Shown one piece after another: positions 8,778 through 18,577 of a stretch of DNA of 43,236 nucleotides. Where the stretch lies: contig CAMOKH010000059.1 of the NCBI GenBank assembly GCA_946617675.1, positions 1 to 43,236 on the forward strand. Direction: 5' to 3'. This DNA comes from an uncultured Prevotellaceae bacterium (GTDB taxonomy: Bacteria; Bacteroidota; Bacteroidia; Bacteroidales; Bacteroidaceae). The notes below the pieces were generated by a model. It saw only the letters and a program-made list of their open reading frames with translations, was not told the DNA's origin and did not search any database. Positions within the stretch are counted from its first letter, which is position 1. Each line of letters starts with the position of its first letter. The position numbers and the translations under genes were made by a program.

Positions 8778-8815
8778 AAAAGCTCACGGAACTTTACAGT
8801 ATCCAGTGAGCTTTT
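8778..8815 (-). terminator. Terminator downstream of the tRNA-Asp pair
   Basis: AAAAGCTCAC / GTGAGCTTTT arms; minus-strand T-run. Confidence 0.7.
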
Positions 8816-8819
8816 GTTG

Positions 8820-8893
8820 CGGTGCGTACGAGACTCGAACTCGTGACCTCCTGCGTGACAGGCAGGCATTCTAACCTACTGAACTAACGCACC
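8820..8893 (-). tRNA. tRNA-Asp (GTC)
   Basis: Minus strand GGTGCGTTAGTTCAGTAGGTTAGAATGCCTGCCTGTCACGCAGG...ACGCACC+G; anticodon GTC. Confidence 0.95.
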
Positions 8894-8932
8894 TCTTAGG
8901 TTTTAATTGTTGCAAGTCAAGGCTACCAGATG

Positions 8933-9006
8933 CGGTGCGTACGAGACTCGAACTCGTGACCTCCTGCGTGACAGGCAGGCATTCTAACCTACTGAACTAA
9001 CGCACC
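8933..9006 (-). tRNA. tRNA-Asp (GTC), identical second copy
   Basis: Same sequence as 8820-8893, 39 nt away; -7 box complement CAAAGGTA at 9036-9043. Confidence 0.95.
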
Positions 9007-9082
9007 TCTTGGGTCTGTTCCTCTGTTTGCGGGTGCAAAGGTACTAAATATTTCTGAACTGCCAAAACTTTTCGGGACTTTT

Positions 9083-9598
9083 TTACAAAAATATCTGCAT
9101 TAGTACTGCAGAACGGAACTTTTTACCGTCGTAGAGCCAGTCTTGAAGCGTTGCAGACTGCTGAAAACCGGCATTTCTGAACAGTCGGACAGAGGCCTCG
9201 TTGGCGGCATCAATGATGGCGTAGAGCTGACGGAGATGGAGGGTAAGCCGGGCATAGTCGGCAATACTCTGAAGGGCCGAAAGCCCATAACCCTTCATAC
9301 GGTGTTCACGGGCGATGACAATTCCGACCTCGGCATGACAGTTCTTGGCGTCGAAGTTGATGATATCGGCCATGCCGACAGTCTCCCCTACCCGATTCTC
9401 GATGATGAGCCTCACTTCGCGGTCAGTGTAGATGTCGCCAGAGCTGTTGGCTATATAGTCGTGCAGCACATAGCGAGAATAAGGTACGTTAGTGCTGCCG
9501 ACATTCCAGAGCTGCTGGTCGTTCTCTATCGTGTAGAGCATGTCAAGGTCTTCGGGCTCCATGGCCCTGAGCCTGATGGTATCTTCTTGGTTCATCAC
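9083..9598 (-). CDS. GNAT family N-acetyltransferase
   Basis: 'IRLRAMEPEDLDMLYTIEND ... AEVGIVIAREHRMKGYGLSAL' acetyl-CoA binding motif. Confidence 0.9.
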   Translation of the reverse strand: MMNQEDTIRLRAMEPEDLDMLYTIENDQQLWNVGSTNVPYSRYVLHDYIANSSGDIYTDREVRLIIENRVGETVGMADIINFDAKNCHAEVGIVIAREHRMKGYGLSALQSIADYARLTLHLRQLYAIIDAANEASVRLFRNAGFQQSATLQDWLYDGKKFRSAVLMQIFL

Positions 9599-10431
9599 AG
9601 ATGTAGTTTTTGGCGTAAGATGTCAATGAGAGCAATGAAAGCACGACAGTAGATAGCAGCCTTGACGGGTATTGTATAAAAGAAGCTTAGGTGGCTGTAG
9701 TGCTTGCGGAAGAAGATGAGCATAGCCTTGTAGAAGACGTGTACGTAGCGATAGTCGGTCTTGCGTGTGCTCTTACCCTTGAAATGGGTGATAGGCAATG
9801 GCAAGTACCAGTTCTCGTAGCCGCCCTTCAGCAGTCGGTAGCTGAGGTCAATGTCTTCGCCGTACATAAAGAAGTCCTCGTCGAGTAGTCCGATCTTGTC
9901 GAGTGCCGACTTCCGCAGCAGGCAGAAAGCACCGCTGATAACCTCAATACGGCAGGGCTGGTCCCAGGGCAGGTGGCTCATGTAATAGCGGTCTGAGAAG
10001 CCGAGCATCTTGAGTGCCGAGATCCACGGCGTAGGAATAGCCCGACGTGACTCGGGAGCCACGGTGCCGTCTTCGTTGTGCATCATGACACCGGCACCGC
10101 CAGCCTTCGGATGTTCGTCCATGAACTTCAGTGCGTCGCGAAGTGTGTGGTCGGCCACCGTGGTGTCAGGATTCAGCAGCAACACGTACTCGGCTGCCGA
10201 CTGCCGGATTGCGATGTTGTTAGCCCGCGCGAAACCAATATTCTCGCCATTAGCAATGAAATGGACCCATGGATAGCGACCGGGCAGAACGGCCATCGTA
10301 TCATCACTTGATGCGTTGTCGACGACGAACACCTCGCCATCGATGCCTTCGAGAGCCTTCATGACACTCTGCAGACACTGGTCCAGATAGCTACGCACAT
10401 TGTAGCTGACGATGACAACAGACAGCTTCAT
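9595..10431 (-). CDS. Glycosyltransferase family 2
   Basis: '[23 protein letters not shown] ... VDNASSDDT'; start ATG overlaps the upstream TGA. Confidence 0.92.
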   Translation of the reverse strand: MKLSVVIVSYNVRSYLDQCLQSVMKALEGIDGEVFVVDNASSDDTMAVLPGRYPWVHFIANGENIGFARANNIAIRQSAAEYVLLLNPDTTVADHTLRDALKFMDEHPKAGGAGVMMHNEDGTVAPESRRAIPTPWISALKMLGFSDRYYMSHLPWDQPCRIEVISGAFCLLRKSALDKIGLLDEDFFMYGEDIDLSYRLLKGGYENWYLPLPITHFKGKSTRKTDYRYVHVFYKAMLIFFRKHYSHLSFFYTIPVKAAIYCRAFIALIDILRQKLHL

Positions 10432-10853
10432 TCTTCGGAGACTTCTGAGAGACAGCGTTCCTTGCTTGGATAGACAAAGAACAGAGTGAGACACAGGATG
10501 ATTGCCATATAGCCGAAAGTCGTATTCGCGTATGCGTAATATAATAAGGTGTTAAGCAGCATAGGCACCTCAAGCATCAGCAGGCGTAGGATGCCCCACT
10601 TGCCGAGTGCTTCTTCCTTGCGTCTAAGGAGGTCAGCATGAACGTTCTTCAGCTTAAACAGTTTAAGCGCCAGCGGTATGACAGCCAGCGTCAACAGCTC
10701 CATCATTATCGTTAGCAGAAACTCCGCCTGCTCGCTTCTGGCGGCATAGTAACCGAAATCCCAGATACCGGTTTCGAACAGGATGACTGTCAGTAGCGAC
10801 AGCGCGATAAACGTCCAGAAGATGATGGTCAATGTTTTTCTTACTTGATTCAT
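10428..10853 (-). CDS. Small integral membrane protein, unknown function
   Basis: Hydrophobic segments; overlaps both neighbours by ATGA. Confidence 0.75.
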   Translation of the reverse strand: MNQVRKTLTIIFWTFIALSLLTVILFETGIWDFGYYAARSEQAEFLLTIMMELLTLAVIPLALKLFKLKNVHADLLRRKEEALGKWGILRLLMLEVPMLLNTLLYYAYANTTFGYMAIILCLTLFFVYPSKERCLSEVSEE

Positions 10854-11473
10854 TTTGCTTCGAATAATGTGCGGTTCAATATTGATCGTCCAAGCGTCAC
10901 CTCGTCGGTGTATTCCAGCTCGTCGCCCACGGAGACGCCACGGGCTATCACGGTGATACGCAGATCGCCGAACGGTGCCAACTTGCGGAAGATGTAGAAG
11001 TTGGTGGTGTCGCCCTCCATCGTTGGACTGAGTGCCAGTATGATCTCCTTGACGTCCCCCTCTCCTACCCTGTCGACGAGCGACTGTATTTCGAGGTCGC
11101 CAGGGCCGATGCCGTCCATTGGCGAGATAACGCCACCAAGTACGTGATACAAGCCATGATACTGCTGTGTATTCTCAATAGCCATCACATCCTGTATGTT
11201 CTCGACGACACAGACGGTCTGGCGGTCACGCCGCTGGTCGCTGCAGATAGGACAGATGTCCTGGTCGCTGATGTTGTGGCACACGCTGCAGCGCTTCACC
11301 TCATGCTTCATCGTGGTCAGCGCCGAGGCCAGTCGCTCAACGTCTTCGTTGTCCTGTCGCAGCAGGTGCAGCACCAGTCGCAGTGCAGTCTTCCGGCCAA
11401 TGCCTGGCAACAGCGCAAACTGCTGTACAGCCTGTTCGAGCAGGCGCGAGGGGTATTGTTCGTTATGTATCAT
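10850..11473 (-). CDS. recR: Recombination mediator RecR
   Basis: HhH '[12 protein letters not shown]', zinc finger '[16 protein letters not shown]', Toprim. Confidence 0.97.
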   Translation of the reverse strand: MIHNEQYPSRLLEQAVQQFALLPGIGRKTALRLVLHLLRQDNEDVERLASALTTMKHEVKRCSVCHNISDQDICPICSDQRRDRQTVCVVENIQDVMAIENTQQYHGLYHVLGGVISPMDGIGPGDLEIQSLVDRVGEGDVKEIILALSPTMEGDTTNFYIFRKLAPFGDLRITVIARGVSVGDELEYTDEVTLGRSILNRTLFEAK

Positions 11474-11475
11474 TT

Positions 11476-13257
11476 TTACGATTCAATCTCTGATAGCTCC
11501 AGCCAGCGCATCGACTTCTGGTCAAGCTCGTCGTTCAGTACCGGCAGTCGTTTCGACTTATCGGTGAGTTCGTCGATGCTGAGCGCTCCACTGCAAAGCG
11601 ACTGCTCAATCTGACTCTTCTCGGTTTCTAACTGCTCTATTTCCTTCGTCAGCCGTTCAAACTCCATTTTCTCCTTGAACGTCATACGGCGACGGGTGTC
11701 ATGGCGGTAGTCCTTCTTTGGGGCAGACTCTTTGCCTGACTTTGCCGTAGGTTCTTCCTGCGGCTTCAGCGCTTGCCATTGGCGATACTGCGTGTAGTTG
11801 CCGGGGAAGTCTTTGACGACGCCGTCGCCTTCGAATACCAGCAGATGGTCTACGATTTTGTCCATGAAGTATCGGTCGTGGCTGACCACGATGACGCAAC
11901 CAGAGAAGTCCTGCAGGTACTCCTCTAAAATCTGAAGCGTCACGATGTCAAGATCGTTTGTCGGTTCGTCGAGCACCAGGAAGTTCGGATTTCGCATCAG
12001 CACCGTGCAGAGGTACAACTTGCGGCGCTCACCGCCGCTGAGCTTGTAGACGTAGTTGTGCTGCTGTTCAGGTATAAACAGGAAATACTGCAGAAGCTGA
12101 GAAGCCGTGAAATGCTTGCCGCCACCCATGTCGATGTACTCTGCAATGTCCTTGACAACATCAATAACCTTCTGCTGCTCATCGAATTGCAGACCTTCCT
12201 GCGAGAAATACCCGAAGTTGACGGTATCGCCGATGTCAAAGCGACCAGCGTCGGGAGCAACCTGTCCGAGCAGCATCTTGATGAACGTCGACTTCCCTGT
12301 GCCGTTATTGCCGACGATGCCCATCTTCTCGAAGCGCGAGAAGTTATAGTAAAAGTCCTTCAGGATGACGTGTTCGCCAAAGGCCTTCGACACATACTGG
12401 CATTCAAAGATCTTTGAACCGATATAGACGTTGCGCGACTTGAGCCTGACCTGACGCTCCTCGATGCGCTGGCGAGCCACGCGCTCCAGTTCGTAGAAGG
12501 CTTCCTCACGATACTTAGCCTTATGGCCACGGGCTTGCGGCATACGCCGCATCCAGTCGAGCTCGGTACGATAGAGGTTGTTGGCACGCATGATTTCAGC
12601 GCGCTTGTTGTCGATACGCTCTTGTCGTTTCTCTAAGTAGTAAGCGTAGTTGCCGCGATAGGTGTAAATGGTGCGGTCGTCGAGTTCGATGATGACCGAG
12701 CAGACGCGGTCGAGGAAGTAGCGGTCGTGGGTTACCATCAGCAGCGTCTTGTTGCCCCGCTGCAGGAAGCCCTCAAGCCACTCAATCATTTCCAGGTCGA
12801 GATGGTTGGTCGGCTCGTCGAGAATCAGAAAGTCAGGTTCGGTGATGAGCACATTGGCCAGTGCCACGCGCTTCTGCTGACCGCCGCTGAGCTGGCCCAT
12901 GGGCTGCTGCAGGTCGCGTATCTTCAGCTTCGTCAGTATCTGCTTTGCCTTGAGGACCTTTTCTGGGTCGCCCTGATGATTAAAACAGGCATCGAGCACC
13001 GACTCTTGAGGATCAAACGTCGGCGACTGTTCAAGCATTGCCACACGGATATCACGGCGATAGATAATTTCGCCACTGTCATAGCCCTCATGGCCTATCA
13101 GGATGTTGAGCAGCGTCGATTTGCCTGTACCATTCTTGGCTATCAGTCCTACGTGCTGGCCCTCAGCCACCGAGAAGCTGATGTCGTCGAAAAGCAGTAG
13201 CGAACCGAACGACTTCTTCAGGTGCTGTACGTCCAAGTAAGGTGTGTCCTTTGCCAT
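11476..13257 (-). CDS. ABC-F family ATPase (Uup-like)
   Basis: Two ABC domains ('[11 protein letters not shown]', '[11 protein letters not shown]', two LSGG motifs), ABC-F linker, C-terminal coiled coil. Confidence 0.93.
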   Translation of the reverse strand: MAKDTPYLDVQHLKKSFGSLLLFDDISFSVAEGQHVGLIAKNGTGKSTLLNILIGHEGYDSGEIIYRRDIRVAMLEQSPTFDPQESVLDACFNHQGDPEKVLKAKQILTKLKIRDLQQPMGQLSGGQQKRVALANVLITEPDFLILDEPTNHLDLEMIEWLEGFLQRGNKTLLMVTHDRYFLDRVCSVIIELDDRTIYTYRGNYAYYLEKRQERIDNKRAEIMRANNLYRTELDWMRRMPQARGHKAKYREEAFYELERVARQRIEERQVRLKSRNVYIGSKIFECQYVSKAFGEHVILKDFYYNFSRFEKMGIVGNNGTGKSTFIKMLLGQVAPDAGRFDIGDTVNFGYFSQEGLQFDEQQKVIDVVKDIAEYIDMGGGKHFTASQLLQYFLFIPEQQHNYVYKLSGGERRKLYLCTVLMRNPNFLVLDEPTNDLDIVTLQILEEYLQDFSGCVIVVSHDRYFMDKIVDHLLVFEGDGVVKDFPGNYTQYRQWQALKPQEEPTAKSGKESAPKKDYRHDTRRRMTFKEKMEFERLTKEIEQLETEKSQIEQSLCSGALSIDELTDKSKRLPVLNDELDQKSMRWLELSEIES

Positions 13258-13265
13258 TTCCGATG

Positions 13266-13868
13266 TCAGCCCTTCAGCTCTTTGTTAATGTCATCAATGT
13301 ATTGCAGAATCTCGTCACGGCCTTCCTTCTTTTCCGACGATGTCAAGAACGTCGGCGGCAGCTCCTCCCACGTTTCCAGCAGTTTCTTCTTGTAAGCCTC
13401 GACAGCCTGGTTGGCCTTGTTAGGGGTCAGCTTATCGGCTTTAGTGAAGACAATGGCAAAGGGCACCGATGAGAGACCCAGCCATTCGATGAAGTCGAGG
13501 TCTATCTTCTGGGGTTCAAGCCTGACGTCAACGAGCACGAAGACATTAACAAGCTGCTGCCGTTGCAGGATGTAGCCGCGTATCATCTGGTCGAGTTTCT
13601 CAGTCTCCTTCTTTGAACGCTTGGCATAGCCGTAGCCAGGCAGGTCGACCAGATACCACTCCTTATTTATAATAAAGTGGTTGATGAGCAGCGTCTTGCC
13701 CGGCGTCGACGACGTCTTGGCCAACCGCCGGTTGTTGGTCAGCATGTTGATAAGGCTCGACTTGCCCACGTTTGAACGTCCTATAAAGGCATACTCAGGC
13801 TTAGTGTCCTGAGGACACATGCCTACCGTTGGGGCGCTTAAGGTGAATTCTGCTGTCTTTATTTCCAT
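13266..13868 (-). CDS. engB: Ribosome biogenesis GTP-binding protein YihA/EngB
   Basis: '[32 protein letters not shown]', 'VDLPGYGYA'; start set at MEIKTAEF. Confidence 0.95.
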   Translation of the reverse strand: MEIKTAEFTLSAPTVGMCPQDTKPEYAFIGRSNVGKSSLINMLTNNRRLAKTSSTPGKTLLINHFIINKEWYLVDLPGYGYAKRSKKETEKLDQMIRGYILQRQQLVNVFVLVDVRLEPQKIDLDFIEWLGLSSVPFAIVFTKADKLTPNKANQAVEAYKKKLLETWEELPPTFLTSSEKKEGRDEILQYIDDINKELKG

Positions 13869-13940
13869 TCTTTTCTTGGATTTCCGGTGCAAAGGTACGA
13901 AAAAGATTCGAAATAATTTGGCTGTTTCGGAAATAATCAC

Positions 13941-13950
13941 TACCTTTGCA
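13941..13950 (+). promoter_or_regulatory. -7 region TACCTTTGCA of rho
   Basis: Consensus -7 box about 87 nt before the rho ATG. Confidence 0.6.
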
Positions 13951-14036
13951 CTCGATTTTTCAAAATCAGCGTTTCCAACCGTGAAACGCGTTTCCATTAT
14001 TTATATCCAATAAACAGACATTTACATCACATTCTT

Positions 14037-16016
14037 ATGTATACCAAAGAACAACTTGAACAGATGGAGATACCCCAGCTGATGGGTATTGCCCAGGAAA
14101 TGGAAATCAAGGTAAGCCAGGACCTGTCGCAGCAGGATGTCATTTACGCCATCCTCGACAAGGCAGCCGAGCAGAGCGCCACCTCGGGCGACACCTCCAG
14201 CAAGCGCAAGAGGACTCGCATCGTAAAGAAAGACACCGACCGCGTATATACCGTCAATGGCAAGGAAGGCGAAAATTTCGACGTCAAGAGCCGTGGCATT
14301 AAGAGTGCCGAGGCACCGTCGCTCTTCAGCGATGTGGTGCCTGAGACCACAACGGAGCCTGCCGACGCCGCACCAGCTGCCGAAACACCAAGCGAGGAGC
14401 CTGCCGCCAAGCCCGCGCCAAAGAAAAGAGGCCGCAAGTCGAAGGCCGAACAAGCAGCAATAGCAGCCGAAAAAGAAAAGGAGGCGAAGGAGAAAGCAGC
14501 GGCTGAGACAACCCAGCCGGCACAGGGACCGGAAGAGCCGGTCAGCGAAGAAAAGGAAGCTGAACCTGCCGAACCCCAGACAGACATAATACCCGAAGCC
14601 ACCGATTTTACTGACTCCGAAGAAACGTCGCCTGAAATGCTCGAAAAGCTGCAGGAGAAGATGGCACAGCATAACGACGACAACGCCAAAGAAGGTATTC
14701 AAGATAACGTTTGGGCCGACGACCCCAACGACGGCACAGACTTCATCATCGTAGAAGACCTGCCCATTGAAGACCAGGCCGCCATCCCTACCCTCGACAT
14801 GTTCGACCGTCCCGTTGCACAGTCCGTACAGCCGTCGCAGCCCGCCACACAGCGTCCTGCCAATGCTGACGCTAATAACGACAAGTACGACTTTGAAGAC
14901 ATCATCACCGGAAATGGTGTGCTCGAGGTGCTGCAAGACGGCGGTTACGGATTCCTGCGCTCATCGGACTACAACTATCTGTCATCGCCCGACGATATCT
15001 ACGTCTCGCCGCAGCAGATAAAGAAATGGAGTCTGAAGACCGGCGACGTAGTCGAGTGTACCGTCCGTCCACCCCACGACAACGAGAAATACTTTGCCCT
15101 GTCGAATATCACATCGATTAACGGCCGCAATCCTGACGAAGTGCGCGACCGCGTCTCGTTCGAGCACCTGACGCCGCTTTTCCCTGAAGAGAAGTTCAAG
15201 CTCTGCGGCGACCCTCAGACCACCAATCCTTCAGTACGCATCGTCGACCTCTTCTCGCCAATCGGTAAGGGACAGCGCGCGCTCATCGTGGCCCAGCCCA
15301 AAACGGGTAAGACTATACTGATGAAAGACATCGCCAATGCCATTGCCGCCAACCACCCAGAGGCCTACATCATGATGCTGCTCATCGACGAGCGCCCCGA
15401 GGAGGTGACCGACATGGCCCGCACGGTAGATGCCGAGGTCATCGCATCAACCTTCGACGAGCCTGCCGACCGTCATGTCAAGATAGCCGGAATCGTACTC
15501 GAGAAGGCCAAGCGCATGGTGGAGTGTGGCCACGACGTAGTCATCTTCCTCGACAGTATCACCCGTCTGGCACGCGCCTACAACACCGTGGCACCCGCCT
15601 CGGGCAAGGTGCTTACTGGTGGTGTCGATGCTAATGCCCTGCAGAAGCCCAAGCGCTTCTTCGGTGCTGCACGTAACATCGAGGGCGGCGGTTCGCTGAC
15701 AATCATTGCCACGGCTCTCGTCGACACCGGTTCTAAGATGGACGAGGTTATCTTCGAAGAGTTTAAGGGTACGGGTAACAGTGAAATCCAACTCAACCGC
15801 TCGCTCTCTAACAAGCGTATATTCCCGGCTATTGATCTTGTGCAGTCGTCAACCCGACGCGACGATTTGCTGCAAGACCCGACCACACTGAACCGTATGT
15901 GGATAGCCCGCAAGTTCATCGCCGAGATGAATCCCATCGAGGCTATGAATACGATACGCGACCGTCTTATTCAGACACGCTCGAACGAGGAATTCCTGCT
16001 GTCGATGAACGGTTAA
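14037..16016 (+). CDS. rho: Transcription termination factor Rho with long N-terminal low-complexity insertion
   Basis: '[40 protein letters not shown]', '[61 protein letters not shown]'. Confidence 0.97.
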   Translation: MYTKEQLEQMEIPQLMGIAQEMEIKVSQDLSQQDVIYAILDKAAEQSATSGDTSSKRKRTRIVKKDTDRVYTVNGKEGENFDVKSRGIKSAEAPSLFSDVVPETTTEPADAAPAAETPSEEPAAKPAPKKRGRKSKAEQAAIAAEKEKEAKEKAAAETTQPAQGPEEPVSEEKEAEPAEPQTDIIPEATDFTDSEETSPEMLEKLQEKMAQHNDDNAKEGIQDNVWADDPNDGTDFIIVEDLPIEDQAAIPTLDMFDRPVAQSVQPSQPATQRPANADANNDKYDFEDIITGNGVLEVLQDGGYGFLRSSDYNYLSSPDDIYVSPQQIKKWSLKTGDVVECTVRPPHDNEKYFALSNITSINGRNPDEVRDRVSFEHLTPLFPEEKFKLCGDPQTTNPSVRIVDLFSPIGKGQRALIVAQPKTGKTILMKDIANAIAANHPEAYIMMLLIDERPEEVTDMARTVDAEVIASTFDEPADRHVKIAGIVLEKAKRMVECGHDVVIFLDSITRLARAYNTVAPASGKVLTGGVDANALQKPKRFFGAARNIEGGGSLTIIATALVDTGSKMDEVIFEEFKGTGNSEIQLNRSLSNKRIFPAIDLVQSSTRRDDLLQDPTTLNRMWIARKFIAEMNPIEAMNTIRDRLIQTRSNEEFLLSMNG

Positions 16017-16049
16017 ACTTTTAAGAACAGAACAAACAACAAGATAAAA

Positions 16050-17261
16050 ATGCCAGAAATATCAGTTCGCGGACATGAAATGCCCGAGTCGCCGATACGT
16101 AAATTGGCCCCCCTTGCAGCCGCTGCCAAACGGCGCGGAACAAAGGTCTACCACCTGAACATCGGACAGCCCGACCTGCCCACGCCACAAGTGGCACTCG
16201 ACGCACTGAAGCGTATCGACCGAAAAATCCTGGAGTATTCACCGTCACAGGGATACCTGAGCTACCGCGAGAAGTTGGTCAGCTACTATGCCAAGTATAA
16301 CATTTGTGTAACCGCTGAGGACATCATCATCACGTCGGGCGGCAGCGAGGCTGTGCTCTTTGCATTCATGTCGTGCCTCAACCCTGGCGACGAGATTATC
16401 GTTCCCGAACCAGCATACGCCAATTACATGGCCTTTGCCATCTCAGCCGGTGCAAAGATACGTACCATTGCCACCACCATTGAGGAGGGATTCTCTCTGC
16501 CAAAGGTCGAGAAGTTCGAGGAGCTCATCAACGAGCGTACACGCGCCATCATGATCTGCAACCCCAACAATCCGACAGGCTATCTCTATACCCGTCGTGA
16601 GATGAACCAGATACGCGACCTTGTGAAGAAGTACGACCTCTATCTCTTTTCCGACGAAGTCTACCGCGAATACATCTATACGGGGTCACCCTATATCTCT
16701 GCCTGTCACCTGGAGGGCATCGAGCAGAACGTCATTCTCATCGACTCTGTATCGAAGCGTTACTCAGAGTGCGGCATTCGTATTGGCGCGCTGATTACCA
16801 AGAACGAGCAAGTACGCAAGGCCGTGATGAAGTTCTGTCAGGCACGCCTCTCACCACCACTCATCGGACAACTCGTGGCCGAAGCCTCGCTCGACACCCC
16901 GGAGGAATACCTGCGCGACGTGTACGACGAGTATGTTGAACGCCGCAAGTGTCTCATTGACGGACTGAACCGCATTCCCGGTGTGTACTCCCCTATCCCT
17001 ATGGGAGCTTTCTACACCGTAGCTAAGCTGCCGGTAAACGACGCTGAGGAGTTCTGCCGCTGGTGTCTGGAGGAATTCAGTTATGAGGGTGAGACTGTGA
17101 TGATGGCTCCTGCCGCCGGCTTCTACACTACGCCTGGTGCTGGTATCAATCAAGTACGTATTGCCTACGTGCTGAAGAAGAAGGACCTGGAGCGGGCACT
17201 CTTCGTGCTGCGCAAGGCTCTCGAGGCCTACCCCGGTCGAGTTGTTGAGGAGTCAGCATGA
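16050..17261 (+). CDS. Class I/II PLP-dependent aminotransferase
   Basis: 'NIGQPDLPTP', 'CNPNNPTGYLYTRREM', 'DSVSKRYSECGIRIG'. Confidence 0.93.
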   Translation: MPEISVRGHEMPESPIRKLAPLAAAAKRRGTKVYHLNIGQPDLPTPQVALDALKRIDRKILEYSPSQGYLSYREKLVSYYAKYNICVTAEDIIITSGGSEAVLFAFMSCLNPGDEIIVPEPAYANYMAFAISAGAKIRTIATTIEEGFSLPKVEKFEELINERTRAIMICNPNNPTGYLYTRREMNQIRDLVKKYDLYLFSDEVYREYIYTGSPYISACHLEGIEQNVILIDSVSKRYSECGIRIGALITKNEQVRKAVMKFCQARLSPPLIGQLVAEASLDTPEEYLRDVYDEYVERRKCLIDGLNRIPGVYSPIPMGAFYTVAKLPVNDAEEFCRWCLEEFSYEGETVMMAPAAGFYTTPGAGINQVRIAYVLKKKDLERALFVLRKALEAYPGRVVEESA

Positions 17262-18505
17262 ATCTTCCACTGTTTATATCCCGCCGCATCTACAGCGACC
17301 AGGGCGACCGCCACAAGGTGAGCCGCCCGGCTATTCGTATTGCCACCATCGGCGTGGGCATCGGACTGGCCGTCATGATCATTACCGTCAGCGTCGTGAT
17401 GGGCTTTAAGCACACTATCCGCGACAAAGTGGTGGGCTTCGGCAGCCATATCCAAGTGGTGAATTTTTCGTCGATTAACAGCGTCGAAAACTATGCCATC
17501 TGTATAGACGATAGTATGAGACGGGTCCTGACGGGCATTGAAGGTGTCAGGCACGTCCAGCGATACACCATGGCAAGGGGCATACTAAAGACCGACGACG
17601 ACTTCCTGGGTGTAGCCTTTAAGGGTATCGGTCCGGAGTATGATCTGGATTTCCTCAGAGAGAACCTCGTTGACGGTCAGATGCCTGTCTTCAGCGACAC
17701 AGCAAGCACCAACAAACTGTTGCTGTCGCGCATCATGGCCGATAAGCTGAAGGTAAGTGTCGGCGACCGCATCTTCGCCTATTTCATCGACGAAACCAAT
17801 GTGCGCACACGCCGCTTTACCGTTGAAGGCATCTACCAAACCAACATGACGCGCTTCGACGAGATGATATGCTTTACCGACCTCTACACAGCCTGCAAGC
17901 TGAACGGCTGGTCGGCTGAACGTTGTTCTGGTGGCGAGGTGCTCGTGAGCGACTTTGGGCAGCTCGATGCCGTATATAATACTATTATAAATAAGGTGAA
18001 CCGAACAACGGATCGCGATGGTTGTCTCTTCTCATCACAAACGATATATGAGGCGTACCCCCAGATTTTCACCTGGCTCGAACTACTTGACATCAACGTT
18101 TGGATTATTCTCGGACTGATGATCTGCCTTGCAGGCATCACTATGATCAGCGGACTGCTCATCATCATCCTTGAGCGCACTTCGATGATAGGTGTACTGA
18201 AAGCACTTGGAGCACGTAACAAGTCTATACGCCACACGTTCCTCTGGTTCTCAGCTTTCATCATCAGTCGTGGACTCTTGCTTGGCGACATCATCGGCAT
18301 CGGGATTGTTCTATTTCAGAAACTCACTGGCATCATCAAACTCGACCCGCAGACCTACTATGTCAGCGAGGCACCGATGGAACTTAGCATACCCATCATC
18401 ATCCTCCTAAACATTGCTACCCTAATAGTCAGTATTTCTGTTCTGATTATCCCGAGTTTCTTTATTTCTCACATTCATCCCGCAAAATCTATGCGCTACG
18501 AGTAA
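17258..18505 (+). CDS. FtsX/LolE-like ABC transporter permease
   Basis: MacB-like periplasmic domain and 'ILERTSMIGVLKALGARNKSIRHTFLWFSAF'. Confidence 0.88.
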   Translation: MNLPLFISRRIYSDQGDRHKVSRPAIRIATIGVGIGLAVMIITVSVVMGFKHTIRDKVVGFGSHIQVVNFSSINSVENYAICIDDSMRRVLTGIEGVRHVQRYTMARGILKTDDDFLGVAFKGIGPEYDLDFLRENLVDGQMPVFSDTASTNKLLLSRIMADKLKVSVGDRIFAYFIDETNVRTRRFTVEGIYQTNMTRFDEMICFTDLYTACKLNGWSAERCSGGEVLVSDFGQLDAVYNTIINKVNRTTDRDGCLFSSQTIYEAYPQIFTWLELLDINVWIILGLMICLAGITMISGLLIIILERTSMIGVLKALGARNKSIRHTFLWFSAFIISRGLLLGDIIGIGIVLFQKLTGIIKLDPQTYYVSEAPMELSIPIIILLNIATLIVSISVLIIPSFFISHIHPAKSMRYE

Positions 18506-18509
18506 AAAA

Positions 18510-18536
18510 TTGCACAAAAAATTTGCGAATGTGCAA
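18510..18536. promoter_or_regulatory. Putative operator dyad 1 TTGCACA-N13-TGTGCAA
   Basis: Perfect 7-bp half-sites; the spacer contains the -33-like TTTG (18522-18525). Confidence 0.7.
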
Positions 18537-18545
18537 AAAAGAGTG

Positions 18546-18553
18546 TACCTTTG
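18546..18553 (+). promoter_or_regulatory. -7 box TACCTTTG of the ligase operon
   Basis: TTTG (18522-18525) - 20 nt - TACCTTTG. Confidence 0.7.
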
Positions 18554-18577
18554 CACAAAATTTCAAAAAATGTGCAA
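18551..18577. promoter_or_regulatory. Putative operator dyad 2 TTGCACA-N13-TGTGCAA
   Basis: Same 7-13-7 architecture as dyad 1; overlaps the -7 box and reaches the start codon. Confidence 0.7.

Noticed and set aside
8820-9006. Duplicated tRNA-Asp as an integration scar
   Set aside because: The two copies are full length and identical with a short spacer and shared promoter/terminator; ordinary tandem tRNA duplication is simpler.
14022-14936. 304-aa ORF antisense to the rho 5' region
   Set aside because: Cys/Gly/Leu-rich shadow translation of the repetitive Ala/Glu coding region of rho.
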